Positions 18,682 to 27,107 of a DNA stretch of 64,000 bases are shown in pieces. The position numbers and the translations under genes were made by a program. A model generated the notes under the pieces. That model did not search any database, had not been told where the DNA came from, and worked only from the letters and a program-made list of their open reading frames with translations. The stretch's first letter is position 1, and the number at the start of each line of letters is the position of its first letter. Source of the DNA: Streptomyces cupreus (lineage in GTDB: Bacteria; Actinomycetota; Actinomycetes; Streptomycetales; Streptomycetaceae); the NCBI RefSeq assembly GCF_014257025.1, contig NZ_JACMSF010000048.1:1-64000 (forward strand). The letters run 5' to 3'.

Positions 18682-19946
18682 ACCGTCGTGTCGCCATCAC
18701 CGGGATCGGTGTGGTCGCTCCAGGAGGGGTGGGAACGAAGGAGTTCTGGTCCCTGCTCACCTCCGGCCGGACCGCCACCCGGTCCATCACCTCGTTCGAC
18801 GCCTCACAGTTCAGGTCGCGGATCGCCGCCGAGGCCGACTTCGACCCGCTGGAGCACGGCTTCAGCGCCGACGAAGCCGAACGCCTCGACCGCGCCGCCC
18901 AGTTCGCCGTCGTCAGCGCCCGGGAGGCGGTGCGCGACAGCGGTGTGGAACAGGGCCTCGACCCACTGCGCACGGGCGTCACCCTCGGCAGCGCGGTCGG
19001 CTGCACCATGGGCCTGGACGCCGAGTACAACGTCGTCAGCCAGGGCGGCAGCCGGTGGGAGGTGGACCACACCCTCGCCGTACCGCATCTCTTCGACTAC
19101 TTCGTGCCCAGTTCCATGGCCGCGGAGGTCGCCTGGCGCACCGGCGCCCAGGGTCCGGTGTCCATGGTGTCCACGGGCTGCACCTCCGGTCTTGACTCCC
19201 TCGGCCACGCCGTCGAACTGATCAGGGAGGGCAGCGCGGACGTGATGATCGCGGGTGCCACCGAGGCGCCCATCTCCCCGATCACCATCGCCTGCTTCGA
19301 CGCCATCAAGGCCACCTCGCCGCGCAACGACGAACCGGAGACCGCCTCCAGGCCCTTCGACGCCTCCCGCAACGGCTTCGTGCTCGGTGAGGGGTCCGCC
19401 GTACTGGTCCTGGAGGACCTGGACCGGGCGCGTCGGCGCGGCGCGCACATCTATGCGGAGATCGCCGGCTTCGCCACCCGCTGCAACGCCTACCACATGA
19501 CTGGTCTCACCAATGACGGCCGGGAGATGGCCGAGGCGATCCGGGTCGCCCTCGACGAGGCGCGGCTCGACCCCACCGACGTCGAGTACGTCAACGCCCA
19601 CGGCTCGGGCACCAAGCAGAACGACCGGCACGAGACGGCCGCCTTCAAGCGCAGCCTGGGCAGCCACGCCCACGACATCCCGGTCAGCTCCATCAAGTCG
19701 ATGATCGGTCACTCGCTCGGCGCCATCGGCTCCCTCGAGGTCGCGGCCAGTGCCCTCGTCATCGAGCACGGTGTCATCCCGCCCACCGCGAACCTGCACA
19801 CCGCCGACCCGGCCTGCGACCTGGACTACACCCCGCTGACCGCGCGGGAGCAGCGCACCGACACCGTCCTCAGCGTGGGCAGCGGATTCGGCGGCTTCCA
19901 GAGCGCGACGGTCCTCATCCGCCCCGAGAAGGGAGACGCACGATGA
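18678..19946 (+). CDS. Type II PKS ketosynthase alpha
   Basis: 422 residues. The nucleophile Cys168 lies in STGCTSG, the two active-site histidines are in NAHGSGT (about 307) and MIGHSLGA (about 344), and the lysine-containing SSIKSMIG stretch is intact. With the CLF it forms the heterodimer that extends and holds the poly-beta-ketone. It is coupled by ATGA overlaps to the thioesterase upstream and the CLF downstream, the classic gene order with the ACP following. Confidence 0.97.
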   Translation: MNRRVAITGIGVVAPGGVGTKEFWSLLTSGRTATRSITSFDASQFRSRIAAEADFDPLEHGFSADEAERLDRAAQFAVVSAREAVRDSGVEQGLDPLRTGVTLGSAVGCTMGLDAEYNVVSQGGSRWEVDHTLAVPHLFDYFVPSSMAAEVAWRTGAQGPVSMVSTGCTSGLDSLGHAVELIREGSADVMIAGATEAPISPITIACFDAIKATSPRNDEPETASRPFDASRNGFVLGEGSAVLVLEDLDRARRRGAHIYAEIAGFATRCNAYHMTGLTNDGREMAEAIRVALDEARLDPTDVEYVNAHGSGTKQNDRHETAAFKRSLGSHAHDIPVSSIKSMIGHSLGAIGSLEVAASALVIEHGVIPPTANLHTADPACDLDYTPLTAREQRTDTVLSVGSGFGGFQSATVLIRPEKGDAR

Positions 19947-21220
19947 CAGCCCGCGCCGGACGTACGGCGGCGGACACCGCGTCCCAGCCTCAGCCCACCA
20001 CCACGCCCCCGGTCGTCACCGGCATCGGAGTGGCCGCGCCCAACGGCTTCGGGCGGGAGGAGTGGTGGCGTGCGACCCTGGCCGGCGAGAGCGGGATCAG
20101 GGCGATCAGCCGGTTCGAGGCCGACCAGTACCCGGCCCGTCTCGCCGGGGAGATCAGGGACTTCGACCCCACGGGGCACACCCCCGGGCGGCTGATGCCG
20201 CAGACGGACCATGTCACACGGCTGGCGCTCGCCGTCGCGGACGAGGCCCTGGCCGACGCCGACGTCGACACCTCCGCCCTGCCCGACTACGCGGCGGGCG
20301 TGGTCACCGCCAGCTCCGCGGGCGGCTTCGAGTTCGGGCAGCGCGAGCTCCAGGCGCTGTGGAGCAAGGGCGGGAAGTACGTCAGCGCCTACCAGTCCTT
20401 CGCCTGGTTCTACGCCGTCAACACCGGCCAGATCTCCATCCGGCACGGGCTGCGCGGCCCCAGCGGTGTGCTGGTCACCGAGCAGGCCGGCGGGCTCGAC
20501 GCGGTCGCCCAGGCCCGTCGGCAGGTGGTGCGCAAAGGGATCCGTCTCGTGGTCACGGGCGGAGTCGAGTCCGCGCTGTGCCCCTGGGGCTGGGCCGCCC
20601 AGCTCGCCGACGGCCGCCTGAGCACGGTCGACGATCCGGGGCGCGCCTATCTCCCGTTCTCCGCCGACGCCTCGGGGCATGTCGCCGGTGAGGGCGGAGC
20701 CCTGCTGGTCGTGGAGGACGCGGCGGCCGCCCGGGAACGGGGAGCCGACACGTACGGGACGATCGCCGGGTACGCGGCCACCTTCGACCCGGCACCGGGC
20801 CGGGAAGACGGCGGCTCGCGGCTGCGGGATGCCGCGGAACTCGCCCTGTCGGACGCGGGGTTGTCCGCCGCGGACGTGGACGTCGTGTTCGCGGACGCCG
20901 CGGGCGGCATCGCCGCGGACCGTTCGGAGGCCCGGACGCTTGCCGCGCTCTTCGGTCCGAACGCCGTTCCGGTCACCGCACCCAAGACGATGACCGGCCG
21001 GCTGTCCGCGGGCGCGGCCTCGCTCGATCTGGCCGCGGCCCTCCTCTCGCTGCGGGACCAGGTGATCCCGCCGACCGTCAACGTCGACGGTCCCGCACCG
21101 GGTCTCGCCATCGACCTGGTGACCGGGAAGCCCCGTCCGGCCACGCTGCGGACCGCGCTGGTGCTGGCCCGCGGCCGGGGCGGCTTCAACGCGGCGATGG
21201 TGGTGCGTGTCCCGGGCTGA
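19943..21220 (+). CDS. Type II PKS chain-length factor (ketosynthase beta)
   Basis: 425 residues, homologous to the KSalpha but with the active cysteine replaced by Gln181 (VTEQAGG), the hallmark of a CLF. Early landmarks FEADQYPARLAGEI and GRLMPQTDHVTRLAL are typical. It fixes chain length in the heterodimer, but the length itself cannot be read reliably by eye. The start overlaps the KSalpha stop (ATGA). A 59-base gap with GTAGGAGACGGAG leads to the ACP. Confidence 0.96.
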   Translation: MTARAGRTAADTASQPQPTTTPPVVTGIGVAAPNGFGREEWWRATLAGESGIRAISRFEADQYPARLAGEIRDFDPTGHTPGRLMPQTDHVTRLALAVADEALADADVDTSALPDYAAGVVTASSAGGFEFGQRELQALWSKGGKYVSAYQSFAWFYAVNTGQISIRHGLRGPSGVLVTEQAGGLDAVAQARRQVVRKGIRLVVTGGVESALCPWGWAAQLADGRLSTVDDPGRAYLPFSADASGHVAGEGGALLVVEDAAAARERGADTYGTIAGYAATFDPAPGREDGGSRLRDAAELALSDAGLSAADVDVVFADAAGGIAADRSEARTLAALFGPNAVPVTAPKTMTGRLSAGAASLDLAAALLSLRDQVIPPTVNVDGPAPGLAIDLVTGKPRPATLRTALVLARGRGGFNAAMVVRVPG

Positions 21221-21279
21221 GCCCGCACCACCCGACCCGCGACCCCACATGAGAACCCGACGTAGGAGACGGAGAAACC

Positions 21280-21552
21280 ATGCCGACTGAACTCACTCTC
21301 GACGACCTGACCACTCTGCTGCGTGAGTGCGCCGGAGAGGACGAGACGGTCAACCTGGACGGGGATGTGCTCGACAAGACGTTCACCGAACTCAACTACG
21401 ACTCGCTGGCCGTGCTCCAGACCACCGGCAAGATCGAGCGCGAGTACGGTCTCACGATCGACGAGGACGCCGTGAACGACGCCCAGACCCCTCGCCAGTA
21501 CCTGGCCGTGGTCAACGCGGCGTTCTCGGACGACAGGGCGGCGAGCGCCTGA
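21280..21552 (+). CDS. Type II PKS acyl carrier protein (minimal PKS)
   Basis: 90 residues. The phosphopantetheine serine is in NYDSLAVLQTT, the form found in aromatic polyketide ACPs. It follows the CLF, completing the minimal PKS. A second ACP of the same subfamily is at 41826-42098 in the type I half of the region. Confidence 0.94.
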   Translation: MPTELTLDDLTTLLRECAGEDETVNLDGDVLDKTFTELNYDSLAVLQTTGKIEREYGLTIDEDAVNDAQTPRQYLAVVNAAFSDDRAASA

Positions 21553-21557
21553 TCCGT

Positions 21558-21591
21558 ACAACGGCCGGCGCGCGACAGCGTCGGCCGTTGT
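21558..21591. terminator. Stem-loop between converging genes
   Basis: ACAACGGCCG, a 14-base loop, then CGGCCGTTGT: perfect 10-bp arms, six bases after the ACP stop and before the stop of the converging SDR gene. Likely a bidirectional terminator, though without a T run. Confidence 0.6.
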
Positions 21592-21610
21592 GTGGATCGC
21601 CTTGGCCCGC

Positions 21611-22348
21611 CTACCAGTTGAGTCCGCCGTTCACCTCCAGCACATGCCCGTTCACATACGAGCTCTCCGCCCCCGCGAGGAACAGTGCCGCGGCGGTGAC
21701 CTCGTCCGGGGAACCCAGGCGACCCATCGCCAGCTTCGGCTCGTACAGCGCCCAGACCCGTTCGTTGTCCTTGATGGAGCGGGTCATGCCCTCGTCGATC
21801 AGGCCCGGGCACAGCGCGTTGACGGTGATGCCCTTCGGCGCGAGCTCCACCGCCGTCACCCGGGTGAACATCTCCACCGCCGCCTTGGTCGCCGCGTAGG
21901 CGGACGCGCCCGGGGCGACGCGGGTGGCGAGCGCCGAGGACAGATTGACGATCCGTCCGCCGAACTCGCTGCGCTCCAGGTACGGCACGGCGGAACGGGT
22001 GCAGTGGAAGACCCCGCCGAGGTTCGTGGCCATGGTGTCCGCGAAGTCCGCCGGGTCGAGCAGGGCGGCCGGCCCCGGACGGCTGACCCCGGCGTTGGCG
22101 ACCACCACGTCGAGGTGGCCGAAGTACTCGGCGGCGGCGCGCATCAGTTCGTCCACCGACTCGGGGTCCCGTACGTCCGCCTCGTGCACGACGATGTCGC
22201 CGCCGCTCTCCACGAGGTCCGCGCCGACGCTCTTGTCCCGGCCGGCCGCGACGACCTTGCAGCCCTCGCGCGCGAACGCCTCGACGATCCGCCGGCCGAG
22301 CCCCTTGGTGCCGCCCGTGACGACCGCGACCCTTCCGTCGAGCCTCAT
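21611..22348 (-). CDS. Short-chain dehydrogenase/reductase (FabG-like)
   Basis: 245 residues, classical SDR: TGGTKGLG cofactor motif, NAG in VANAGVSRPG, a Ser in NLSSALATR, and YAATK with the catalytic Tyr and Lys. ATG 22348 follows GGGAGGGAG. It diverges from the NTF2-like/SDR operon. Within a type II PKS cluster such enzymes reduce ring carbonyls or the sugar 4-keto group; the sequence alone does not decide between these. Confidence 0.85.
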   Translation of the reverse strand: MRLDGRVAVVTGGTKGLGRRIVEAFAREGCKVVAAGRDKSVGADLVESGGDIVVHEADVRDPESVDELMRAAAEYFGHLDVVVANAGVSRPGPAALLDPADFADTMATNLGGVFHCTRSAVPYLERSEFGGRIVNLSSALATRVAPGASAYAATKAAVEMFTRVTAVELAPKGITVNALCPGLIDEGMTRSIKDNERVWALYEPKLAMGRLGSPDEVTAAALFLAGAESSYVNGHVLEVNGGLNW

Positions 22349-22414
22349 GAGTTGTCTCCCTCCCGAGGTGGGTTGTGGTGGGGGGAAGGGTCGGGGCAAC
22401 CGCTGTGTGATGAA

Positions 22415-22432
22415 TCGAGTTCACCTTGAGAG
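22415..22432 (+). promoter_or_regulatory. Candidate SARP-binding direct repeat before the NTF2-like/SDR operon
   Basis: TCGAGTT-CACC-TTGAGAG has two heptamers with an 11-bp period; TCGAG is the core of known SARP heptamers. It ends 47 bases before the start at 22479. Confidence 0.5.
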
Positions 22433-22478
22433 AGCGGTGTCAGTCTCTGCCCGCAGTCGAGAAAAGGAGAAAACCTCC

Positions 22479-22892
22479 ATGACGGCCAGCCTGTTCCAGC
22501 AGATCCAGCAGTTCTACGCCCGCCAGATGCGGCTGCTCGACAATGGTGCCGTCGAGGAGTGGGCGGACACGTTCACCGAGGACGGCGTCTTCGACCAGAA
22601 CGTCGCCGAACCGCTGACCGGCCGCGTGAACATCGCCGTGGCCTCCCGGAAGCGGGTGGACCAGCTCGTGGCCGAGGGCATCACCCGCCGCCACTGGCTG
22701 GGCATGCTCGAAGTGGATCCGCAGGACGAGCAGGGCGTCGTACGGACGCGCTACTACGCCTTCTCCATGGCCACCGAGCGCGGCGGCCGGCCGCAGATCA
22801 TGGCGAGCACGTACGCCGAGGACACCCTGGTTCGGCACGAGGGCCACTGGCTCATCCGGTACCGGCGGGTCACTCACGACGGCACGGCCTGA
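22479..22892 (+). CDS. NTF2/SnoaL-like protein, first copy
   Basis: 137 residues with an AAGGAG site. The alpha+beta-barrel pattern (FYARQMRLLDNGAVEEWADTF, then RTRYYAFSM and HWLIRYRRV) places it in the SnoaL-like/NTF2 superfamily, whose members act as cyclases, hydroxylase partners or isomerases in aromatic polyketide pathways. It is paralogous to the protein at 32840-33304. It precedes an SDR in an operon, suggesting a joint tailoring or ring-forming step; the precise reaction is not known. Confidence 0.8.
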   Translation: MTASLFQQIQQFYARQMRLLDNGAVEEWADTFTEDGVFDQNVAEPLTGRVNIAVASRKRVDQLVAEGITRRHWLGMLEVDPQDEQGVVRTRYYAFSMATERGGRPQIMASTYAEDTLVRHEGHWLIRYRRVTHDGTA

Positions 22893-22918
22893 TTCGTACC
22901 CCTGAAGGAGGCACACCC

Positions 22919-23647
22919 ATGTCAACGCAGCGGGTCGCCCTGGTGACCGGTTCGACGTCCGGGATCGGCGAGGCGACCGCGAAGACCCTGGCGGCCGCGG
23001 GCTACCGGGTCGCGGTCAACTCCCGCAACTCGCCCAAGGAGGGCAAGGAACTCGCGGACTCGCTGCCCGGTGCCGTCTATGTGCAGGGCGACATCGCGGT
23101 GGAGGAGCAGGCGGACCGGATCGTCTCTACGGTGGTCGAACGGCTCGGCAGGCTCGATCTGCTCGTCAACAACGCGGGCGCCACCCGGCTCATCCCGCAC
23201 GCCGACCTCGCCGCCGCCACGCCCGCGGTCTGGCGGGAGATCCTGGACGTCAACGTGGTGGGCACCTGGCAGATGAGTGTGGCGGCCATGCCCCACCTCC
23301 AGGCCGACGGCGGCGGAGCCATCGTCAACATCTCCTCGATCGCCGGCGTCAAGCCGACGGGCAGCTCGATCCCGTACGCCGTCAGCAAGGCGGCGATCAA
23401 CCACCTGACCCGGCTGCTGGCCAATGTCGCCGGGCCGGACGTCCGGGTCAACGCGGTGGCCCCCGGTCTCATCGACACCTCCTGGACCGCCGACTTCACC
23501 GGCCCGCGTGAGGCCGTCACCGCGGGCGCCCCGCTGCGCCGGATCGGCACGACGGAGGACGTGGCCCAGGCGGTGCTGACACTGGCCGAGGCCGCGTACT
23601 CCACCGGTGTGGTGCTGCTGGTGGACGGCGGTATCCACAACCTCTGA
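22919..23647 (+). CDS. Short-chain dehydrogenase/reductase
   Basis: 242 residues; ATG 22919 follows GAAGGAGG. The classical SDR motifs are TGSTSGIG, NNAG, ISSIAG and YAVSK. It differs from the ActIII-type enzyme and from the SDR at 21611-22348, so three separate ketoreductases of this fold act in the central region. Candidate jobs are a second ring-carbonyl reduction or sugar 4-ketoreduction. It ends just before a strong hairpin. Confidence 0.85.
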   Translation: MSTQRVALVTGSTSGIGEATAKTLAAAGYRVAVNSRNSPKEGKELADSLPGAVYVQGDIAVEEQADRIVSTVVERLGRLDLLVNNAGATRLIPHADLAAATPAVWREILDVNVVGTWQMSVAAMPHLQADGGGAIVNISSIAGVKPTGSSIPYAVSKAAINHLTRLLANVAGPDVRVNAVAPGLIDTSWTADFTGPREAVTAGAPLRRIGTTEDVAQAVLTLAEAAYSTGVVLLVDGGIHNL

Positions 23648-23655
23648 GCGACACG

Positions 23656-23683
23656 AGAGGGCCGGTATCGCTGTCGGCCCTCT
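23656..23683. terminator. Terminator hairpin after the SDR gene
   Basis: AGAGGGCCG, 10-base loop, CGGCCCTCT then TT: 9-bp perfect arms between the stop of the SDR gene and the converging glycosyltransferase. Confidence 0.7.
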
Positions 23684-23697
23684 TTCGCGAGCCGGTG

Positions 23698-24849
23698 TCA
23701 GGAGGCCGCGAACTCCTCCAGTTCACCGACCAGTTGGGCCGGTGACGGCTGCTCCTGGACCTCGTCGGCCACCCGCCGGGCCGCCGCCCGCAGCCCCTCG
23801 TCCGTCAGCACCCGGGCCAGCGTGTCGGTGGTGACCTCGTGCGGATCCACGGAGAGCCCGAGGCCCGCTCGGTCGATCACGTCCGCGTTGACGAAGTTGT
23901 CCGCCCCATGGGGCAGCAGCAGCTGGGGCAGGCCGAAGGTGAGCGCGGTCAGGGTGGAGCCGGAGCCGCCGTGGTGCACGGTGGCGTCGCACCGCTCCAG
24001 CAGCGCGTTCAGCGGCAGCCAGCGCACGACGCGTACGTTCGGCGGTACTTGGGGCAGGTCCTGCTCGTTCATCCCCGTGACGACGAAGTCGGCGTCGGTC
24101 TCGGCGGCGGCCCCCAGCAGCTTCTCCAGACCGCCCACGCCCAGCATCCTCGGCACGATGGTGCCCAGCGAGACGGCGACCCTGGCGCGTGGACGCGCGG
24201 TGGTGAGCCACTCGGGCAGTTCGCCGCCGGCGTTGTAGGGGACGTACCGCATGGTCCAGCCCTCGCCCTCGCCCCTCATCAGGCTCGGCGGGCCGACGTG
24301 CAGCACCGCGTGGGCGGGCAGTTCCACGGGCACGCCGTGGCGTTCGAAGGACGGGGCGAGATAGGGCAGGTAGCCCTGGGCGAAGCCGCCCTCGCGCAGC
24401 ATCCCGAAGCCGTGCTCCACCGCGGGGACACCGAGCCGCCGCGCGGCGAGCAGCCCCGCGCCCTGGAGCCGGCCGTGGACGACCAGATCGGGCCGCCACT
24501 CCTCGGCGATCCTCAGCGTGCCGTCCGCCATGAGGTCGCTCACCGTCGCGAACCGCTCCAGCATGGCTGGGGTGGTCGATCCGCCCGCCTTCACGATCGC
24601 CTGGCCGCGCACCTTCATCTGCTGCGCCAGCTCTGCGGGCGAGAGCTGGGGGCCGCCGCCGAAGACCCGGTCGAAGTCGGTGCCGGGGGACACGTCGACG
24701 ACGGGCAGGCCCGCCTTCACCGCCGCGTCCACCGCCGTGTCGGACGAGGCGACGAGCACCTCGTGGCCCGCGGAGCGCAGCGCCCAGGCCAGCGGGATGA
24801 CCGGGAAGAGATGGCCGAGGGCGGGTGGGGAGGTGAACAGCACACGCAT
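23698..24849 (-). CDS. Glycosyltransferase (GT1 family, antibiotic type)
   Basis: 383 residues. It begins MRVLFTSPPALGHLFPVIPLAWALRSAGHEV in style (acceptor domain), and the C-terminal half has the nucleotide-sugar motif VHHGGSGSTLTAL. This family moves deoxysugars from NDP donors to O or C atoms of aromatic polyketides. It is the only glycosyltransferase in the window, suggesting one sugar, or one enzyme used repeatedly. O- versus C-transfer cannot be told from the sequence. The next gene, 94 bases upstream, encodes a secreted protein on the same strand. Confidence 0.9.
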   Translation of the reverse strand: MRVLFTSPPALGHLFPVIPLAWALRSAGHEVLVASSDTAVDAAVKAGLPVVDVSPGTDFDRVFGGGPQLSPAELAQQMKVRGQAIVKAGGSTTPAMLERFATVSDLMADGTLRIAEEWRPDLVVHGRLQGAGLLAARRLGVPAVEHGFGMLREGGFAQGYLPYLAPSFERHGVPVELPAHAVLHVGPPSLMRGEGEGWTMRYVPYNAGGELPEWLTTARPRARVAVSLGTIVPRMLGVGGLEKLLGAAAETDADFVVTGMNEQDLPQVPPNVRVVRWLPLNALLERCDATVHHGGSGSTLTALTFGLPQLLLPHGADNFVNADVIDRAGLGLSVDPHEVTTDTLARVLTDEGLRAAARRVADEVQEQPSPAQLVGELEEFAAS

Positions 24850-24943
24850 GGTCGGTACTCCGTTCGTCGGACGGTCGGGAGAACGACCGGTGCCCCGAGA
24901 CGGGGCCGGGGCTCGCTGCTCGGGGCGCCGTATCGCAGGGCTG

Positions 24944-25408
24944 TTACGAGGTACGGGTGGCGACGACGTCCACGGTGAAGCTGCTCACGACGTTGCCCTG
25001 GAGGTCGAGGACCTTGGAGACGCCGTGCGAGGTCCAGTGGTCGTCGTCGCTCAGGACGGCGTCCTGGTGACCCTCGACCGAGCCGTCGACATTGCCGCCC
25101 GCGTCCTTGTGCGGGTGCTTGATGTCGTACGAGAACGTGGTCCGGCCCGTGCAGTACCAGGTGTCGGTGTCGTTGCCCATGGTCCCGTCGGCGAGGAACG
25201 TGAAACTGGTCGTGCCGGAGCTGGGGATCGAGGTGGTGACCTGGGCGCTCCAGGTGCCGACCGGCGAGTAGGACTTGGCCGCCGCGGCGGTGTCCGCCTG
25301 CGCGGCGCCGGAGGCCATGAGGAGCGAGGGGACGGCCAGCGCGGTGACGGCGAGCGAGCGCAGGACGCGGCGGCGGGTTCGGGGAGATCCGGCGGATACG
25401 GCGGACAT
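24944..25408 (-). CDS. Small secreted protein of unknown function
   Basis: 154 residues. The N-terminus has arginines (RTRRR), a hydrophobic stretch and a likely signal peptidase site after AQA near residue 38, so the mature protein is about 115 residues and exported. The mature part is beta-rich (VGTWSAQVTTSIPSSGTTSF, then WYCTGRTTFSYDI) and resembles a small barrel or lipocalin-like fold, with one cysteine. I do not recognise the family. Its place between the glycosyltransferase and an exporter suggests a role in product handling or self-protection outside the cell, which is only an inference. Confidence 0.7.
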   Translation of the reverse strand: MSAVSAGSPRTRRRVLRSLAVTALAVPSLLMASGAAQADTAAAAKSYSPVGTWSAQVTTSIPSSGTTSFTFLADGTMGNDTDTWYCTGRTTFSYDIKHPHKDAGGNVDGSVEGHQDAVLSDDDHWTSHGVSKVLDLQGNVVSSFTVDVVATRTS

Positions 25409-25472
25409 GACGGCTCCTCTTGGTGCGTGCGGTGGGGTGAGGGCTCGGAAGTGGGTCTTGCGAGGCGCAGCC

Positions 25473-26966
25473 TTACGGCCGCCGCTCGAAATCCGCTGAC
25501 GCGGGGCTTGAGCCGTCGTCCGTCTCCGGTGGGCCGGCGTTCTCGGTGTCGCGGGGGCGGCCGGGCAGGAACAGTGCCGGGACGAGGGCCACGGCGCTGA
25601 GGCCTGCGGTCCACCAGAACGTGGTGCTGAACGCGTCGGCGACCGCTGCGGCGGACGGCTCGCCCGCGCCGTCCGCCCGGCCGAGCTGCCCCTGGAGGAG
25701 CACGGCGAGAGCGGCGGTGCCGAGGGAGCCGCCGATGCGCTGGACGATGACGAGCGCGGGGGCGGCCCGGGGCACGGCGTCCTTGGTCAGTGAGCGGTAC
25801 GCGGAGGCGGTCAGCGGTGTGGCGACGGCGCCGAGGCCCAGACCGCGCAGCACCAGAGCGCCGGTCAGCAGGGCGTCATTGGTGCCGGTACCGGCGCCGG
25901 TGAAGGCGAGGGTGCCCAGGACGGTCAGCGCGATGCCGGTCAGCACGATGTAGCGCGGGCCGAAGCGGTCCACCAGCGCGCCGGCGAGGGCGAGCGCGAT
26001 CACCGTGCCGGCGCCCTGCGGGGCCAGCAGGAGCCCGGCCCGCAGCGCGTCGTGCCCCTGCACCTGCTGGTAATAGAGGGGCAGCAGGAACATGGCGCCG
26101 AACAGGGTGGCGCCGAGCAGGAACAGCAGCCCGGACGCGAGGGCGAACGCCCGGTTGCCGAACAGCCGGAGATCGACGACCGGCGGCATGGCCCGCTGCC
26201 GCAGCGCACGGACGACGAACACCGCCATCAGCACCGCCCCACCGCCGACGAAGGCGAGGACCTTCCCGGAGCCGAAGCCGTCCGGGGACTCCTCCAGCAC
26301 GGACAGCCCGTACAGCAGCGCGGTCAGTCCGGGGGACAGCAGCAGCAGTCCGAGCACATCGAGCCGGCCCGACTCGCCGGGGGCGGGGGTGTCCTTCTCC
26401 AGGGCGAGCCAGGCGAAGAGGACGGCGATGCCACCGAGGGGGAGATTGATGTAGTAGATCCACCGCCAGCCCAGGTCGTGGACGAGCAGACCGCCCACGC
26501 TCGGCCCGACGATCGGCGCGAGTTGCGTGGGCACGCTCACCAGCGTCATCACCCGCCCGATCCGCCGCGGCCCGGCGGCCCGCACCAGCAGGATCTGGGC
26601 GAGCGGCGGGACGAGTCCGCCGCCGAGGCCCTGCAACAGCCGGAAGGCGATCAGGCTCTCCACCGACCAGGCCGCGCCGCACAGTGCCGAGGCCCCGACG
26701 AACAGCGAGAGCGCGAACAGCCACATGCGCCGGGCGCCGAAGCGCTCCGCCGCCCAGCCGGTCACCGGGACGACCATGGCGAGCGAGAGCAGATACCCGG
26801 CCGCGACCCACTGGAGCGAGGAGAGCGGGGCGCAGAACTCACGGCCGACGCTGTCCAGTGACACCGAGACTATGGTGGCGTCCATCGCCGAAAGAAATGC
26901 GCCGCACACGATGACCGCGCCGAGTTTCACCAGCCGCGCGTCCAGTTTTTCGGCGTTTTCAGCCAT
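25473..26966 (-). CDS. MFS drug exporter (DHA2/EmrB-QacA type, 14 TM)
   Basis: 497 residues with repeated hydrophobic segments compatible with 14 helices. The motifs AMDATIVSVSLDSVG (motif D1), AERFGARRMW (motif A) and GPSVGGLL (motif C) identify a proton-coupled drug exporter. It probably exports the polyketide and confers self-resistance. It is divergent from the quinone oxidoreductase gene, sharing a 141-bp promoter region that holds SARP-like repeats. Confidence 0.9.
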   Translation of the reverse strand: MAENAEKLDARLVKLGAVIVCGAFLSAMDATIVSVSLDSVGREFCAPLSSLQWVAAGYLLSLAMVVPVTGWAAERFGARRMWLFALSLFVGASALCGAAWSVESLIAFRLLQGLGGGLVPPLAQILLVRAAGPRRIGRVMTLVSVPTQLAPIVGPSVGGLLVHDLGWRWIYYINLPLGGIAVLFAWLALEKDTPAPGESGRLDVLGLLLLSPGLTALLYGLSVLEESPDGFGSGKVLAFVGGGAVLMAVFVVRALRQRAMPPVVDLRLFGNRAFALASGLLFLLGATLFGAMFLLPLYYQQVQGHDALRAGLLLAPQGAGTVIALALAGALVDRFGPRYIVLTGIALTVLGTLAFTGAGTGTNDALLTGALVLRGLGLGAVATPLTASAYRSLTKDAVPRAAPALVIVQRIGGSLGTAALAVLLQGQLGRADGAGEPSAAAVADAFSTTFWWTAGLSAVALVPALFLPGRPRDTENAGPPETDDGSSPASADFERRP

Positions 26967-27016
26967 GGTTCTCTCCCGTTTTCAAGACGCGCCCCGAGCG
27001 TCTCAACTGCCCAGCA

Positions 27017-27034
27017 TCGTAGGGTGTTTGAGGA
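27017..27034 (+). promoter_or_regulatory. Weaker candidate SARP repeat
   Basis: TCGTAGG-GTGT-TTGAGGA has an 11-bp period but a poorer first heptamer than the site at 27059. It lies in the same divergent promoter region. Confidence 0.3.
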
Positions 27035-27058
27035 GCGAAGGGTTCGTCCGAGAGCTTC

Positions 27059-27076
27059 TCAAGCACCTCTTGAAAA
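27059..27076 (+). promoter_or_regulatory. Candidate SARP-binding direct repeat before the quinone oxidoreductase
   Basis: TCAAGCA-CCTC-TTGAAAA, 11-bp period, ending 32 bases before ATG 27108. The same bases also form an imperfect inverted repeat CTCAAG-N5-CTTGA. Confidence 0.5.
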
Positions 27077-27107
27077 ATGCTCGAACGTGTATCGGGAGGA
27101 AAACCAC

